Below are positions 31,051 to 39,667 of a stretch of 64,000 nt of DNA, one piece after another. Position 1 is the stretch's first letter; each line of letters begins with the position of its first letter. Origin of the DNA: CAVQJU01 sp963754955 (lineage in GTDB: Bacteria > Acidobacteriota > Vicinamibacteria > Vicinamibacterales > CAVVIG01); the NCBI GenBank assembly GCA_963754955.1, contig CAVWHY010000012.1, forward strand, positions 1,240,001 to 1,304,000, given 5' to 3'. The position numbers and the translations under genes were made by a program. Under the pieces are notes generated by a model that worked only from the letters and a program-made list of their open reading frames with translations, was not told the DNA's origin and ran no database searches.

Positions 31051-32616
31051 ATGCCGGTTACTCTCCAAACGCCCGAGTGGCCCAATCTCCACGCCGCCGA
31101 GGTGCGCAAGCTCTCAACGCTGCTGGAAATCAGCCAGGCGCTGCTCGCGGCGCGCGAGCTGAGGACGGGGCTGACGAAGGTCCTCGAAATCATCGGGGCG
31201 CACCATGGTGCGATCCGCAGCACGGTCGTCCTGCTGAACCCGCAGTCGCGGGAGGTCGCCATCGAGGCTTCGGCCGGAGCGATCGAAGCGGGCAAGGCGG
31301 TCCGGTACCGCATCGGCGAGGGCATCACGGGCGAAGTGATCCGCACGGGCAACCCCATGGTGGTTCCGCAGGTCAGCCGCGAGGCGCGATTCCTGTTTCG
31401 CGCGGCCGCGCGGCCCGAGCTGGCCGAACAGGAACTGACCTATATCAGTGTGCCGATTGGCATCGACGGCCAGACCGTCGGCGCGCTGGGCATCGACCTG
31501 CCGTTCAACCCGCACCGCGACTACGAGCGCACGGCGAAGTTCCTGGGCGTCGTGGGATCGATGATCGCCCAGGCTGTGCGGGTGCACCGTCTCATCGAGG
31601 CGGATCACGAGGTCCTCGTGGCCGAGAACACCCACCTGCGCTCGGAACTGCAGGAGCGCTACGGCTTCTCGAACCTGGTCGGCACGAGCAGCGCGATGCA
31701 GGAGATGTATCAGCAGATCTCGCAGGTGGCCCCGACAAGCACGACGGTGCTGCTCCGTGGCGAGTCCGGCACCGGCAAGGAACTGATTGCCCATGCCATT
31801 CACTACAACTCGGCGCGGGCGAAGAAGCCGTTCATCAAGGTCAACTGCGCGGCGCTGCCGCAGGACTTGATCGAGTCCGAGCTGTTCGGGTACGAGAAGG
31901 GCGCGTTCACCGGCGCCTACGCGCCGAAAAAGGGACGCTTCGAGCTCGCCGAGGGCGGTACCCTGTTCCTCGACGAAATCGGCGAGCTGAACCTCACCAC
32001 GCAGGTCAAGCTGCTGCGCGTGCTGCAGGAACGCGAGTTCGAGCGGCTGGGCGGCACGCACACCATTCATGCGAACGTCCGACTCGTGACCGCCACCAAC
32101 AAGGAACTGGAGAAGGCGATCTCGGCCGGCGACTTCCGCGAGGACCTCTATTACCGCCTCAACGTCTTCGCGATCTTCGTGCCACCGCTGCGCGAGCGGA
32201 AGCCGGACATCCTGCAGCTGGCGAACCACTTCCTCGAGAAGTTCTCGCGCCAGCACGAGAAGAACGTCAAGCGGATCGCCACGCCGGCGATCGACATGCT
32301 GATGTGCTATCACTGGCCTGGCAACGTCCGGGAGCTCGAGAACGCCATCGAGCGCGCGGTCGTCGTCTGCGATACGCAGGTGCTGCACGCGCACCACCTG
32401 CCGCCGACGCTGCAGACGGCCGAGGCGTCGGGCACGACGATCAACTTGTCCCTGGACGAGGCGACCGAATCGTTCGAGAAGGACATCCTGCAGGACGCGC
32501 TCAAGAGCGCCCGGGGCAACAGAGCAAAGGCGGCGCGCCTGCTCAAGACCACCGGGCGGGTCTTCAACTACAAGGTGCGCAAGTACAAGATCGACTGGCA
32601 CCGCTTTCAAGGCTAG
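31051..32616 (+). CDS. Sigma-54-dependent activator, GAF-AAA+-Fis
   Basis: A 521-residue enhancer-binding protein. A GAF domain (about residues 30-180) should sense a small molecule. The AAA+ domain has Walker A GESGTGKE, the GAFTGA loop that contacts sigma-54, and Walker B GGTLFLDEIGEL. The C-terminal Fis-type helix-turn-helix (RGNRAKAARLLKTTGRVFNYKVRKY) binds DNA. The layout is NifA-like, but no nitrogen-fixation genes are here. An ATG at 31027 would add 8 residues, but it lies upstream of the predicted transcript start. With four sigma-54 promoter matches and eight shared inverted repeats around it, this is the likely local regulator of the TonB, DUF1592 and F420 operons. Confidence 0.93.
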   Translation: MPVTLQTPEWPNLHAAEVRKLSTLLEISQALLAARELRTGLTKVLEIIGAHHGAIRSTVVLLNPQSREVAIEASAGAIEAGKAVRYRIGEGITGEVIRTGNPMVVPQVSREARFLFRAAARPELAEQELTYISVPIGIDGQTVGALGIDLPFNPHRDYERTAKFLGVVGSMIAQAVRVHRLIEADHEVLVAENTHLRSELQERYGFSNLVGTSSAMQEMYQQISQVAPTSTTVLLRGESGTGKELIAHAIHYNSARAKKPFIKVNCAALPQDLIESELFGYEKGAFTGAYAPKKGRFELAEGGTLFLDEIGELNLTTQVKLLRVLQEREFERLGGTHTIHANVRLVTATNKELEKAISAGDFREDLYYRLNVFAIFVPPLRERKPDILQLANHFLEKFSRQHEKNVKRIATPAIDMLMCYHWPGNVRELENAIERAVVVCDTQVLHAHHLPPTLQTAEASGTTINLSLDEATESFEKDILQDALKSARGNRAKAARLLKTTGRVFNYKVRKYKIDWHRFQG

Positions 32617-32679
32617 TGGCGGGTCATCGCCGACGTTCATGAACCACAAAGGCGACGAAGCTCACGAAGCGTTGAGTTC

Positions 32680-33144
32680 TTGGTAATCTTGGTGGTTCCG
32701 AAGATCGCTTTCGCACCGGATCTCACGGTTTGTCTGACCTGCGTCGCTCTGATCGTCGGTCTTCAGGTTCAGGCGAGCGAAATGCCTCCGCCTGAATACC
32801 GGGCGGCCATGAAAGATCTGGAGGCGGCGAGCGAGATCATGCGTCACCACGCGCGCATGGTCGAGCCGGGCGGCGATTTCGGTTACGACTGGATCGAGAG
32901 CGACGCGATCAAGCTGAAAAGCGGCTTCGAACGGGCGCTCGCCTTCTGGACCGCTAAAAACGTGAAGCACGCGATGAGGCTCGCGCAGGATGCCGCCAGC
33001 GACGCAGCCGTCCTCGAGCGGGCTGCCAGGCGCAAGCACTACGACGGCGTCGTGGCGGGTGTGGGCGGTGTGCTGGCCGCGTGCGAAGGGTGTCACAACG
33101 CATACCGGGACCAGCTGCCCGACGGAACGTACGCCCTCAGGTAG
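32680..33144 (+). CDS. Small exported c'-like cytochrome, paralogue 3
   Basis: Up to 154 residues, with a helical body starting MPPPEYRAAMKDLEAA and a C-terminal heme site CEGCHNAYRD followed by DGTYALR, like the two paralogues near 29 kb. The start is unsure. The longest frame begins with TTG 32680 in a repeat-like stretch, there is no clear ribosome site, and the N-terminal hydrophobic part (LTVCLTCVALIVGLQVQA) would serve as the signal peptide. It lies 63 nt after the sigma-54 activator and may be co-transcribed with it. Confidence 0.75.
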   Translation: MVILVVPKIAFAPDLTVCLTCVALIVGLQVQASEMPPPEYRAAMKDLEAASEIMRHHARMVEPGGDFGYDWIESDAIKLKSGFERALAFWTAKNVKHAMRLAQDAASDAAVLERAARRKHYDGVVAGVGGVLAACEGCHNAYRDQLPDGTYALR

Positions 33145-33159
33145 GGCACGCGACGTGGT

Positions 33160-33177
33160 GCAGGCCTTCAGGCCTGC
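33160..33177. repeat. GCAGGCC-TTCA-GGCCTGC palindrome
   Basis: Perfect 7-bp stem with a TTCA loop, between the convergent cytochrome and M28 peptidase genes; its last base overlaps the peptidase stop codon. Reading GTGGTGCAGGCCTTCAGG through it gives VVQAFR, the same translation as in cofE. Confidence 0.9.
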
Positions 33178-35405
33178 TATTGCTTCGCCAGGCCTTCGAG
33201 ATCGGCCGACGCAGCATCGATGAGCGCCGTCAGCCGCGCGAGCGCCCTGGCGGCGCGAGCCACCTCACTTTCCGCCTCATCGTAACGGCCCTGTTCGATG
33301 CCCTCGCGAACGCCGGGCACCGTCTTGACGCCGTAGCCGGTGTAGAACCCCGGCGCATAGACAAGGTGCCGGTACCAGCTACGGCGGGGCAGGCCGGCAT
33401 CGTCCAGGAGCTGGATCTCGGCGCGCCGCAGCCTGTCGTTGAGCCCGCGCAGCGCGGCGGCATCGGCGACGACCTTCGATCGCGCGGCCGCGAGGGCCCG
33501 CTCGTAGCGCCTGGCGCTGTCGGACAGCGCGGCGGCCGCATTGTCGAAAGGCGCGAAGTTGATCGCCGGCGGCACGGCTTCGACCTTCGGCAGCGGCAAC
33601 GGCTTCCTCGGATCGCGTATCGCCGCGAACACGCCGTCGGCGATCTGACGGTTTCTCTCCCTCGCGTCGTCCTGCTTCCGGCTCAGGAGATCCTTCAGCT
33701 CGTATCCGTACTTCTGCACCGTCTCGGCGAGGCTGGTGAACTCGAACGGCGACACGTCCGCGTCGGCCAGGCGGATGACGGCCGTGCCCACCGTCTGCGC
33801 CAGGGCGCGTCCGTACGCGAAGTCGGTGTCGAGGAACCGGGTGTAGAAGTAGAAGTCGTCGTAAATCGAATGGTAGATGCCGTCCTGGTCTTCGTCGCCG
33901 AAACTGATGTTGATCGACGCGATGCCGGCGTGCTGCAGGAACGGTGTGTAATCCGACCCGGACCCCAGCGCCTCGATGCGCAGGTCCGGCCGCTCGCGCG
34001 CGTCTTTCTTTTCATCCGGCGTACCTCGGGCAATGAGGGCCGCCTGACGCCGCTTCCAGACGCTGAGGCCGGTCTCCGGATCGCTGACGTCGCGTGCGAC
34101 ACCGTTGAGGAACCGCTCGAGCGAATGCGAACCGCTCATGTTGAGAAATCCGCGGCCGCTGCCGTCGGTGTTGAGGTACGCGACGGCGTGGTCGCGCAGA
34201 TCCTTCAGATGTGTCTCGACCCACTCCGTCGAGCCGAGCAGCCCGGGCTCCTCGCCGTCCCACGACGCGTAGACGATGGTGCGCTTCGGCGTCCAGCCCT
34301 GCCTGTGCAATTCGCCGAGCGCCCGTGCCTCCTCCAGTTCGGGCGCCATGCCGCTGACCGGATCGTTCGCGCCGTTCACCCACGCGTCGTGATGGTTCCC
34401 GCGGACGATCCATTCGTCGGGGAACGTGGAGCCCGGAATCTTCGCGATGACGTCGTACAGCGGCTTCGTGTCCCAGTTGAACGCGACCTTGAGGTGCGCT
34501 TTCGCCGGTCCCGGCCCGAGCCGGTACGGGATCGGCAGCGCGCCGCGCCACGCTTCAGGCGCCATCGGGCCGCCCATCGCCATCATGAGCGGCTGCGCGT
34601 CGCCGTATGAGATCGGCAGGACGGGAATCTTCGTGAGGACGGGGGATTCGTTGATCGGCGTCCGCGGGGCGCCGGGCACCGAGCCGATGCCGATCGTCAG
34701 CGGGTCGCCCGCCGCGCTCCCGAGGTCTTCGACCGATCCGCGCTGCACGCCGTCGCTCGGCCGCATCGGGCCGTTCGGAAACACCGCCCCTTGCGCAAAC
34801 CCGTCGTCTTTCGGATCGGAGTAGATCAGGCAGCCCGCCGCGCCGCGTTCGAACGCGATCTTGGCTTTCACGCCGCGAAAGATCTGCCCGTAGCGCACCA
34901 GCACGATTGCACCGCGCGTCGAAATCCCCATGCGCTCGAGCTGGTCGTAGTCTTCGACGCGCCCGTAGTTGGCGTACACGAGCGGCGCCGTGACGTTGCC
35001 GTCGATCGAGTACGCGTTGTATGACGGCAGCTGCTCCGTCTTCTGGCCGCTCGTCGGGTCCGCCGCGACGACGGGCTCGTCCAGCTTCGCCGAGAACTTC
35101 GTCGGCTCAACCAGCTCCAGCACGCGCTCCTTCGGCGTGGGGAACAGCACGTCGAACTGCTCGATCGAGGCGTCCCACCCCCATTCCTTGAACCTCGCCA
35201 GCATCCACTCCGCGTTGTCTTTCGTGTACGCCGATCCGACGTGGTGCGGCCGGGCGCTCAGCCGCTGCATGTAGCCGCGGATGTTGGCGGCCTGCGGGAT
35301 GGCGCGAAACAGTTCGTCCGCCGGCTTCTGTGCAGGGGGTTGCGCACTGATGAAGGCCGTCGCGCCGATCATGGCACTCACTGCCAACACGATGGTGGTT
35401 CGCAT
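33177..35405 (-). CDS. M28 peptidase, glutamate carboxypeptidase II-like
   Basis: A 742-residue exported zinc peptidase with the three-part layout of glutamate carboxypeptidase II: a PA domain (about residues 120-300), the M28 catalytic domain, and a C-terminal transferrin-receptor-like dimerisation domain. The zinc ligands are visible in GNHHDAWVNGANDPVSG (His, Asp), WDGEEPGLLGSTEW (catalytic Glu and ligand Glu), YLNTDGSG (Asp) and IYHSIYDDF (His). The signal peptide begins at ATG 35405 (MRTTIVLAVSAMIGATAF). It removes C-terminal residues from peptides outside the cytoplasm. The family is common in acidobacteria. Confidence 0.92.
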   Translation of the reverse strand: MRTTIVLAVSAMIGATAFISAQPPAQKPADELFRAIPQAANIRGYMQRLSARPHHVGSAYTKDNAEWMLARFKEWGWDASIEQFDVLFPTPKERVLELVEPTKFSAKLDEPVVAADPTSGQKTEQLPSYNAYSIDGNVTAPLVYANYGRVEDYDQLERMGISTRGAIVLVRYGQIFRGVKAKIAFERGAAGCLIYSDPKDDGFAQGAVFPNGPMRPSDGVQRGSVEDLGSAAGDPLTIGIGSVPGAPRTPINESPVLTKIPVLPISYGDAQPLMMAMGGPMAPEAWRGALPIPYRLGPGPAKAHLKVAFNWDTKPLYDVIAKIPGSTFPDEWIVRGNHHDAWVNGANDPVSGMAPELEEARALGELHRQGWTPKRTIVYASWDGEEPGLLGSTEWVETHLKDLRDHAVAYLNTDGSGRGFLNMSGSHSLERFLNGVARDVSDPETGLSVWKRRQAALIARGTPDEKKDARERPDLRIEALGSGSDYTPFLQHAGIASINISFGDEDQDGIYHSIYDDFYFYTRFLDTDFAYGRALAQTVGTAVIRLADADVSPFEFTSLAETVQKYGYELKDLLSRKQDDARERNRQIADGVFAAIRDPRKPLPLPKVEAVPPAINFAPFDNAAAALSDSARRYERALAAARSKVVADAAALRGLNDRLRRAEIQLLDDAGLPRRSWYRHLVYAPGFYTGYGVKTVPGVREGIEQGRYDEAESEVARAARALARLTALIDAASADLEGLAKQ

Positions 35406-35515
35406 GGCAGGAATTCTTGCACCTTCCGCGCGACGACGCCAGCGCTGCGGCGGCACGGTCCTCGCAGCAGACGCGCACAACGCACCGCGGTTCCTGCGGT
35501 GTACGCGTCGAAAGG

Positions 35516-35743
35516 ATGGCCAATGGAATCACGAACGCGGCGGGGGACGAGCTGGAAGAGCGGTTTCTGCAGTGGCAGGCCGAGACGCGCGGTGAATTTT
35601 CTGCCGTGCGGCACGAGGTGCACCGCCTGGCAGAAACCTTGCGTGTCGAGATTCGCGGCGGCGACGCCGAAACGCGCCGCTACATGCGCGTCCTTCACGA
35701 GGAGGTGCTGTCGCGAATCGCCGGGCTTCAACGCCGGTCCTAG
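35516..35743 (+). CDS. Small coiled-coil protein of unknown function
   Basis: A 75-residue, highly charged, probably helical protein (ELEERFLQWQAETRGEFSAVR, then repeated E/R/L patterns with hydrophobic residues about every third or fourth position). AAAGG directly precedes ATG 35516. It is divergent from the M28 gene. I do not recognise a family. It could be a real small gene or a chance frame, but the amphipathic pattern favours a gene. Confidence 0.5.
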   Translation: MANGITNAAGDELEERFLQWQAETRGEFSAVRHEVHRLAETLRVEIRGGDAETRRYMRVLHEEVLSRIAGLQRRS

Positions 35744-35760
35744 CTTCGACGCGCCTCTTC

Positions 35761-35845
35761 TCATCACGAAGACACGAAGGTCACGAAGATCACAAAGCTA
35801 TTTTGTACAACGGAATTCTTCGCGTGACTTCGTGCCTTCGTGATG
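35761..35845. repeat. Inverted repeat of CACGAAG units
   Basis: ATCACGAAGACACGAAGG-type units at 35762-35790 are mirrored by CGTGACTTCGTGCCTTCGTG at 35824-35843. A shorter half-copy (GACGAAGCTCACGAAGC) is at 32653-32670. It lies at the convergence of two genes and may form a large hairpin. It looks like a dispersed intergenic simple repeat, not a mobile element with a gene. Confidence 0.75.
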
Positions 35846-35859
35846 TGCGAAGGCGGAGT

Positions 35860-37158
35860 TCAGTCTCGTCGATCGAGGTTGTCGTGCAGGCGCTGCTGGA
35901 ACGCGTTCAGGTCGATCGCGTGCACGGGGCCTGAGCCGGCGAGGTCGAGCGCGTGCGCGGCGGCGGTGCCCATCGCGATGCAGGGCCCCATCACGCGGAT
36001 GGCCGACAGCGCCACGACGTCCCCGTCCACGCACCGCCCGGCCGTGACGATGTTGTCGGCGCCGGCCGGGAGCATGCAGCCGAGCGGGATGTAGTACACG
36101 TGGTCCGGTTCGAACTTCTCCCAGTGGACCAGATCCGTCGCGTTGTGCAGTTCGACCCACCAGGCGCAGCGGGCGGCGGCGTCCGCGGGACGGACTCCCT
36201 TGCGGATATCGTCCACCGTGATCTGACGGCGACCCACGATCCAGCGCGTCTGCCGGATGCCGGGGTTTCCGTACGTCCGGATCCGCGCGTTCGCGAAGAT
36301 CTTCGGAAACTCCGCCCTGAGGAAACGGACGACGTTGTCGGCCTGATCGCGCCCTTCGACCACCATGCGGCCGGTCTGCAGCGGATCGAGCGGCGTCTCG
36401 AAGTGCGTGACGTTGGCCAGCATGAAATCGTGGCCGGGGAAGTGCATCAGGAAGCCGTCGTGCCGCACGAGGCCGTAGGCGCCGCCGCGCTGCGCGAGCC
36501 GCTCGTGGACGTCTTTTATCACCAGGGCCTCGGCGGCCCTGGTGTCGTAGCCCTCGATGAGGAAGTTCAGCGAGCCGTACACGGGCGACTCCGGCTCGCG
36601 GACGTCGAGCCCTGACTCGTAGCTCAGCGCCGCGTCGCCCGATGCGTCCACGAACCCGTTCGCCGCGATGCGGACGGATCCAAACCGCGACGCGAGCTCG
36701 ATGGATCGCAGCCGCCGATCCTCGAACGTCGCGCCGGTTACCACCGCGCCGACGATGGCGCGAATGCCCGCGGCCTCGACCTTTCGTTCGATCCACCGGC
36801 CCAGGCGCACTTCGTCGTACTGAAACGTGATCGTGCCGGTCATCGACACGCGCCGGTGAATGGCGCCTTCCTTCGTCAGGTCCGCGATGAGATCGTCGGC
36901 GACCCCGTGCGTGATCTGGTACGGCTGCGGCCCGTGCGTGTACAGCCCGATGATGGTGCCGATGATCGAGCCGATCGCCTGACCGCCGAGCGCGGGCGCG
37001 CCGTCGACGATCACGACCGTGCGTCCGAGCTTCGCCGCTTCAAGCGCGGCGGAGACGCCGGAGATGCCGGCGCCGAGCACGCAGATGTCGGCCTCGACGG
37101 TCTTGATGTTCCGGCCGACAGGACGCCGGATCGTGCGCGTGCTGGAAGCCTGCGGCAC
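35860..37158 (-). CDS. FAD-dependent oxidoreductase (FAD_oxidored family)
   Basis: A 432-residue flavoprotein with the dinucleotide-binding start ADICVLGAGISGVSAALEAAKLGR and ATP/FAD-contact segment VDASGDAALSYESG. Near the end, GADNIVTAGRCVDGD is the second FAD motif of the PF12831-type family. There is no signal peptide. The start is GTG 37158. Substrates of this family are mostly unknown. The Uma2 gene upstream on the same strand ends 11 nt before, so the two may share a transcript. Confidence 0.85.
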   Translation of the reverse strand: MPQASSTRTIRRPVGRNIKTVEADICVLGAGISGVSAALEAAKLGRTVVIVDGAPALGGQAIGSIIGTIIGLYTHGPQPYQITHGVADDLIADLTKEGAIHRRVSMTGTITFQYDEVRLGRWIERKVEAAGIRAIVGAVVTGATFEDRRLRSIELASRFGSVRIAANGFVDASGDAALSYESGLDVREPESPVYGSLNFLIEGYDTRAAEALVIKDVHERLAQRGGAYGLVRHDGFLMHFPGHDFMLANVTHFETPLDPLQTGRMVVEGRDQADNVVRFLRAEFPKIFANARIRTYGNPGIRQTRWIVGRRQITVDDIRKGVRPADAAARCAWWVELHNATDLVHWEKFEPDHVYYIPLGCMLPAGADNIVTAGRCVDGDVVALSAIRVMGPCIAMGTAAAHALDLAGSGPVHAIDLNAFQQRLHDNLDRRD

Positions 37159-37169
37159 GGCGCGAACGC

Positions 37170-37718
37170 TCAGCTGAGATCGAAGATGCGCGCGGCGGCC
37201 ACGCGGAGCCCCGGAATTCCCGGCGATACGGCCACGCCGGTGCTTCCGGTGATTGATGCGGCCCGATAGACATGTCCGTCAAGGGAGAAGCTCTCGATGG
37301 TCTCCTCGAACGGATCGACGATCCAGTATTCGCGGACGCCGAAACGTGCATAGGTCGCCTGCTTCCGCACGCGATCGTGCGTGGACGTTCCGGGCGAGAT
37401 GACTTCGACAGTCAGATCAGGCGCCGCGCTCGTAGGCGCGTCGAGTTGTACGAGATGGCGTCGCGCCTCGCTGAAGTAGAGGAGATCCGGCTGGACCACG
37501 TCGTATTGCGTGAACACGACATCCGACGGCGCAAACAGCAGGCGGCCGCCGTGCTGCTGCGTGTACTCCATCAACACAGCCACCAGATTCAGCAGCACAA
37601 ACTGATGCCGATTCGTCGGTGATGGGACCACGCGAACCTCGCCGTCGTACAGCTCGTACTGCCGCCCGTCGTCGGGCATCTGCTGCAGATCGGCGTAGGA
37701 CACGAGGCCGGTGCTCAT
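37170..37718 (-). CDS. Uma2 family (DUF820) restriction-fold protein
   Basis: A 182-residue protein with the PD-(D/E)xK core of the Uma2 family: VQPDLLYF, DLTVEVISPGTSTHDRVRK and YARFGVREYWIVDP. These are abundant in cyanobacteria, planctomycetes and acidobacteria and are annotated as putative endonucleases without proven function. ATG 37718 (MSTGLVSYADL) is used; an ATG 9 nt upstream is possible. It is divergent from gltX. Confidence 0.88.
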   Translation of the reverse strand: MSTGLVSYADLQQMPDDGRQYELYDGEVRVVPSPTNRHQFVLLNLVAVLMEYTQQHGGRLLFAPSDVVFTQYDVVQPDLLYFSEARRHLVQLDAPTSAAPDLTVEVISPGTSTHDRVRKQATYARFGVREYWIVDPFEETIESFSLDGHVYRAASITGSTGVAVSPGIPGLRVAAARIFDLS

Positions 37719-37851
37719 GCGCGCCATCTTAGCATCGTCGAACTTGCGAAGGCGATGCCGTACCGCGACGCAGAAACATCGAGGAATCTGCGTCAGCGTG
37801 GCACGCAGGTTGCGGAATCTGCGCGGTCCGGGGCGGCCAAGCAAGGCTGAA

Positions 37852-37859
37852 TATACAAT
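37852..37859 (+). promoter_or_regulatory. Candidate -10 box for gltX
   Basis: TATACAAT lies 8 nt before the GTG start of gltX, so the transcript would begin at or next to the start codon (leaderless). No good -35 hexamer is visible, so this is tentative. Confidence 0.35.
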
Positions 37860-37867
37860 CGTCAGTT

Positions 37868-39328
37868 GTGTCATCCCCCCCGCGCGTCAGGTTCGCGCCC
37901 TCGCCGACCGGCTATCTGCACGTCGGCGGCGCGCGCACGGCGCTCTTCAACTGGTTGTTCGCGCGACGGCACGGCGGCGTGTTCGTGCTCCGCATCGAGG
38001 ACACGGACGTCGAGCGCTCGTCGCAGGACATGGTGGAAGGCATCCTCGACGGCCTGCGCTGGCTCGGGCTCGACTGGGACGAGGGTCCGCTGGTGGACGG
38101 CCCGTTCGCGCCGTACTTTCAATCGCAGCGGCTGGAGATCTACCGCGCAACGGCCGAGCGTCTCGTCGGCGGCGGCCATGCGTACTATTGCTACTGCACG
38201 CCGGCCGAGCTGAAGGCCCGGCGCGACGCAGCGGAGGCGAGCACCGGCGGCTGGAAGTACGATCGCGTGTGCGCGCGTCTGAGCGCGGCCGAAGTCGCTG
38301 CGCGCGAAGCCGCCGGCCGGCCGCGTGCCGTTCGTTTCAAGGTGCCCGCAGGCGTCGTGACCGTCGAGGACATCATCCACGGTCCCATCGAGTTCGACAA
38401 CGCACACATCGAGGACTTCGTCATCCTGCGGTCCGACGGCCACCCGACCTATCACCTCTCGGTCGTGTCGGACGATGTGGAGATGAGGATGACGCATGTG
38501 GTGAGGGGCGACGATCACATCTCGAACACGCCGAAGCAGATGCTGCTGTATCAGGCGCTGGGCGCGCCGGTGCCGCGGTTCGCGCACGTGCCGCTCATCC
38601 TCGGAGCGGACAAGAAGCGTTTGAGCAAGCGCCACGGCGCGACGTCAGTAATGGAGTACGCGAAGCAGGGCTACCTGCCGGAGGCGATGTTCAATTTCCT
38701 TGCGCTGCTTGGCTGGTCGCCGGGGAGCGGCAATGTCGAGGTTTTCTCGAGGGACGAGCTTTCCGCCGTATTCGATCTCAGGGGGATCAGCGGCGGCGAT
38801 GCCGTGTTCAACGCGGAAAAGCTCGACTGGTTCAACCAGCAGCACATCGCGCGGCTGGCGCCCGAGGAGCTGACGCGGCGGATCCGGCCGTCGCTCGAGG
38901 CGGCCGGACTGTGGAAAGACGAGTTCCTGGCGTCGCGGCACGCGTGGTTCTTCGCGTCGCTCGAGCTGCTGAAACCGCGTGCGAGGCGGCTGGACGACTT
39001 CGCCGCGCAGGGCGCGTTTCTGTTCGCGGACGCCGTAGTCCTGGATCCCGCCGCCGTCGAGAAGCACCTGAAGGTGGAGGGGATGTCGGCGCACCTCGGG
39101 GCGGTCGATGCCGCCTTTTCGGCGCTGGCCGATTTCGATGCGCCGTCTACGGAGGTCGCGCTGCGGGGCGTGGCGGAGGCCCGCGGCGTCAAGGCCGGAG
39201 TGCTGATCCACGCCGTCCGCGTAGCCGTCACCGGCAAGGCTATCAGCCCGGGATTATTTGAGGTTTTAGCGCTGGTCGGCCGGCCGAGGGTCCACGAGCG
39301 GTTGGTTGCCGCCCGGCGCCTGATATAA
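37868..39328 (+). CDS. gltX: Glutamyl-tRNA synthetase
   Basis: A 486-residue class I synthetase that charges tRNA-Glu. PSPTGYLHVGGAR holds the HIGH-type motif and KKRLSKRHG the KMSKS-type motif, with the C-terminal anticodon-binding domain present. The start is GTG 37868. The tRNA gene 51 nt downstream is tRNA-Gln, not tRNA-Glu. In bacteria without glutaminyl-tRNA synthetase a non-discriminating GltX also charges tRNA-Gln with glutamate for GatCAB to amidate; this adjacency hints at that but does not prove it. Confidence 0.97.
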   Translation: MSSPPRVRFAPSPTGYLHVGGARTALFNWLFARRHGGVFVLRIEDTDVERSSQDMVEGILDGLRWLGLDWDEGPLVDGPFAPYFQSQRLEIYRATAERLVGGGHAYYCYCTPAELKARRDAAEASTGGWKYDRVCARLSAAEVAAREAAGRPRAVRFKVPAGVVTVEDIIHGPIEFDNAHIEDFVILRSDGHPTYHLSVVSDDVEMRMTHVVRGDDHISNTPKQMLLYQALGAPVPRFAHVPLILGADKKRLSKRHGATSVMEYAKQGYLPEAMFNFLALLGWSPGSGNVEVFSRDELSAVFDLRGISGGDAVFNAEKLDWFNQQHIARLAPEELTRRIRPSLEAAGLWKDEFLASRHAWFFASLELLKPRARRLDDFAAQGAFLFADAVVLDPAAVEKHLKVEGMSAHLGAVDAAFSALADFDAPSTEVALRGVAEARGVKAGVLIHAVRVAVTGKAISPGLFEVLALVGRPRVHERLVAARRLI

Positions 39329-39329
39329 T
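39302..39329 (+). promoter_or_regulatory. Sigma-70-type promoter for tRNA-Gln
   Basis: TATAAT at 39324-39329 is preceded by a TTGGTT hexamer at 39302-39307 (16-bp spacer). The -10 box contains the gltX stop codon TAA. Transcription would start near 39336, 44 nt before the tRNA. Confidence 0.6.
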
Positions 39330-39379
39330 CAGAGTTTCGGCCCCAGACATTCTCGCCAAGGGGGGCCGCGCCAGAACAC

Positions 39380-39453
39380 TGGGAGGTCGTCCAACGGTAG
39401 GACATCTGCCTCTGGAGCAGGTTATCGGGGTTCGAATCCCTGCCTCCCAGCCA
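39380..39453 (+). tRNA. tRNA-Gln (anticodon CTG), CCA encoded
   Basis: All arms fold: acceptor TGGGAGG with CCTCCCA, D stem GTCC/GGAC, anticodon stem TCTGC/GCAGG around loop CTCTGGA, and T arm CGGGG-TTCGAAT-CCCTG. The anticodon at 39412-39414 is CTG, so it reads CAG (Gln). The 3' CCA is in the DNA. Confidence 0.95.
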
Positions 39454-39462
39454 CACCATCTG

Positions 39463-39502
39463 GTCATTTGGTCATCTAGTCATTTGGTCATTTAGTCAAT
39501 TC
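39463..39502. repeat. 8-bp tandem repeat GTCATTTG, five copies
   Basis: Units GTCATTTG, GTCATCTA, GTCATTTG, GTCATTTA and GTCAATTC follow the tRNA closely. The stretch is AT-rich compared with its surroundings. The rest of 39454-39667 holds no convincing gene. Confidence 0.8.
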
Positions 39503-39667
39503 AGCTGTCTATCAGCCTCAGTCCGAGTCGGGCGGAGCTTGTCGATCTGCTGCTCGATCGCGGTCGCTATTTGAGCGCTGTTGAGCAGCCGCTCAAATCG
39601 CGATTCGACGCCCGACCCATGAATGGCTGAACAGCGGGTGGTTGGCCTCGGGGTGAAAGCCAGCCAC

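Noticed and set aside
31051..32616. Calling the activator NifA
   Set aside because: The GAF-AAA+-Fis layout is shared by many activators, and no nif genes or classic TGT-N10-ACA sites are seen.
35403..35419. Sigma-54-like TGGCA...TTGC near the M28 gene start
   Set aside because: The spacing is one base too long, and sigma-54 promoters need exact spacing. No enhancer repeat is near.
35761..35845. Insertion sequence remnant
   Set aside because: Only CACGAAG-type inverted simple repeats are present. There is no transposase trace or target duplication.
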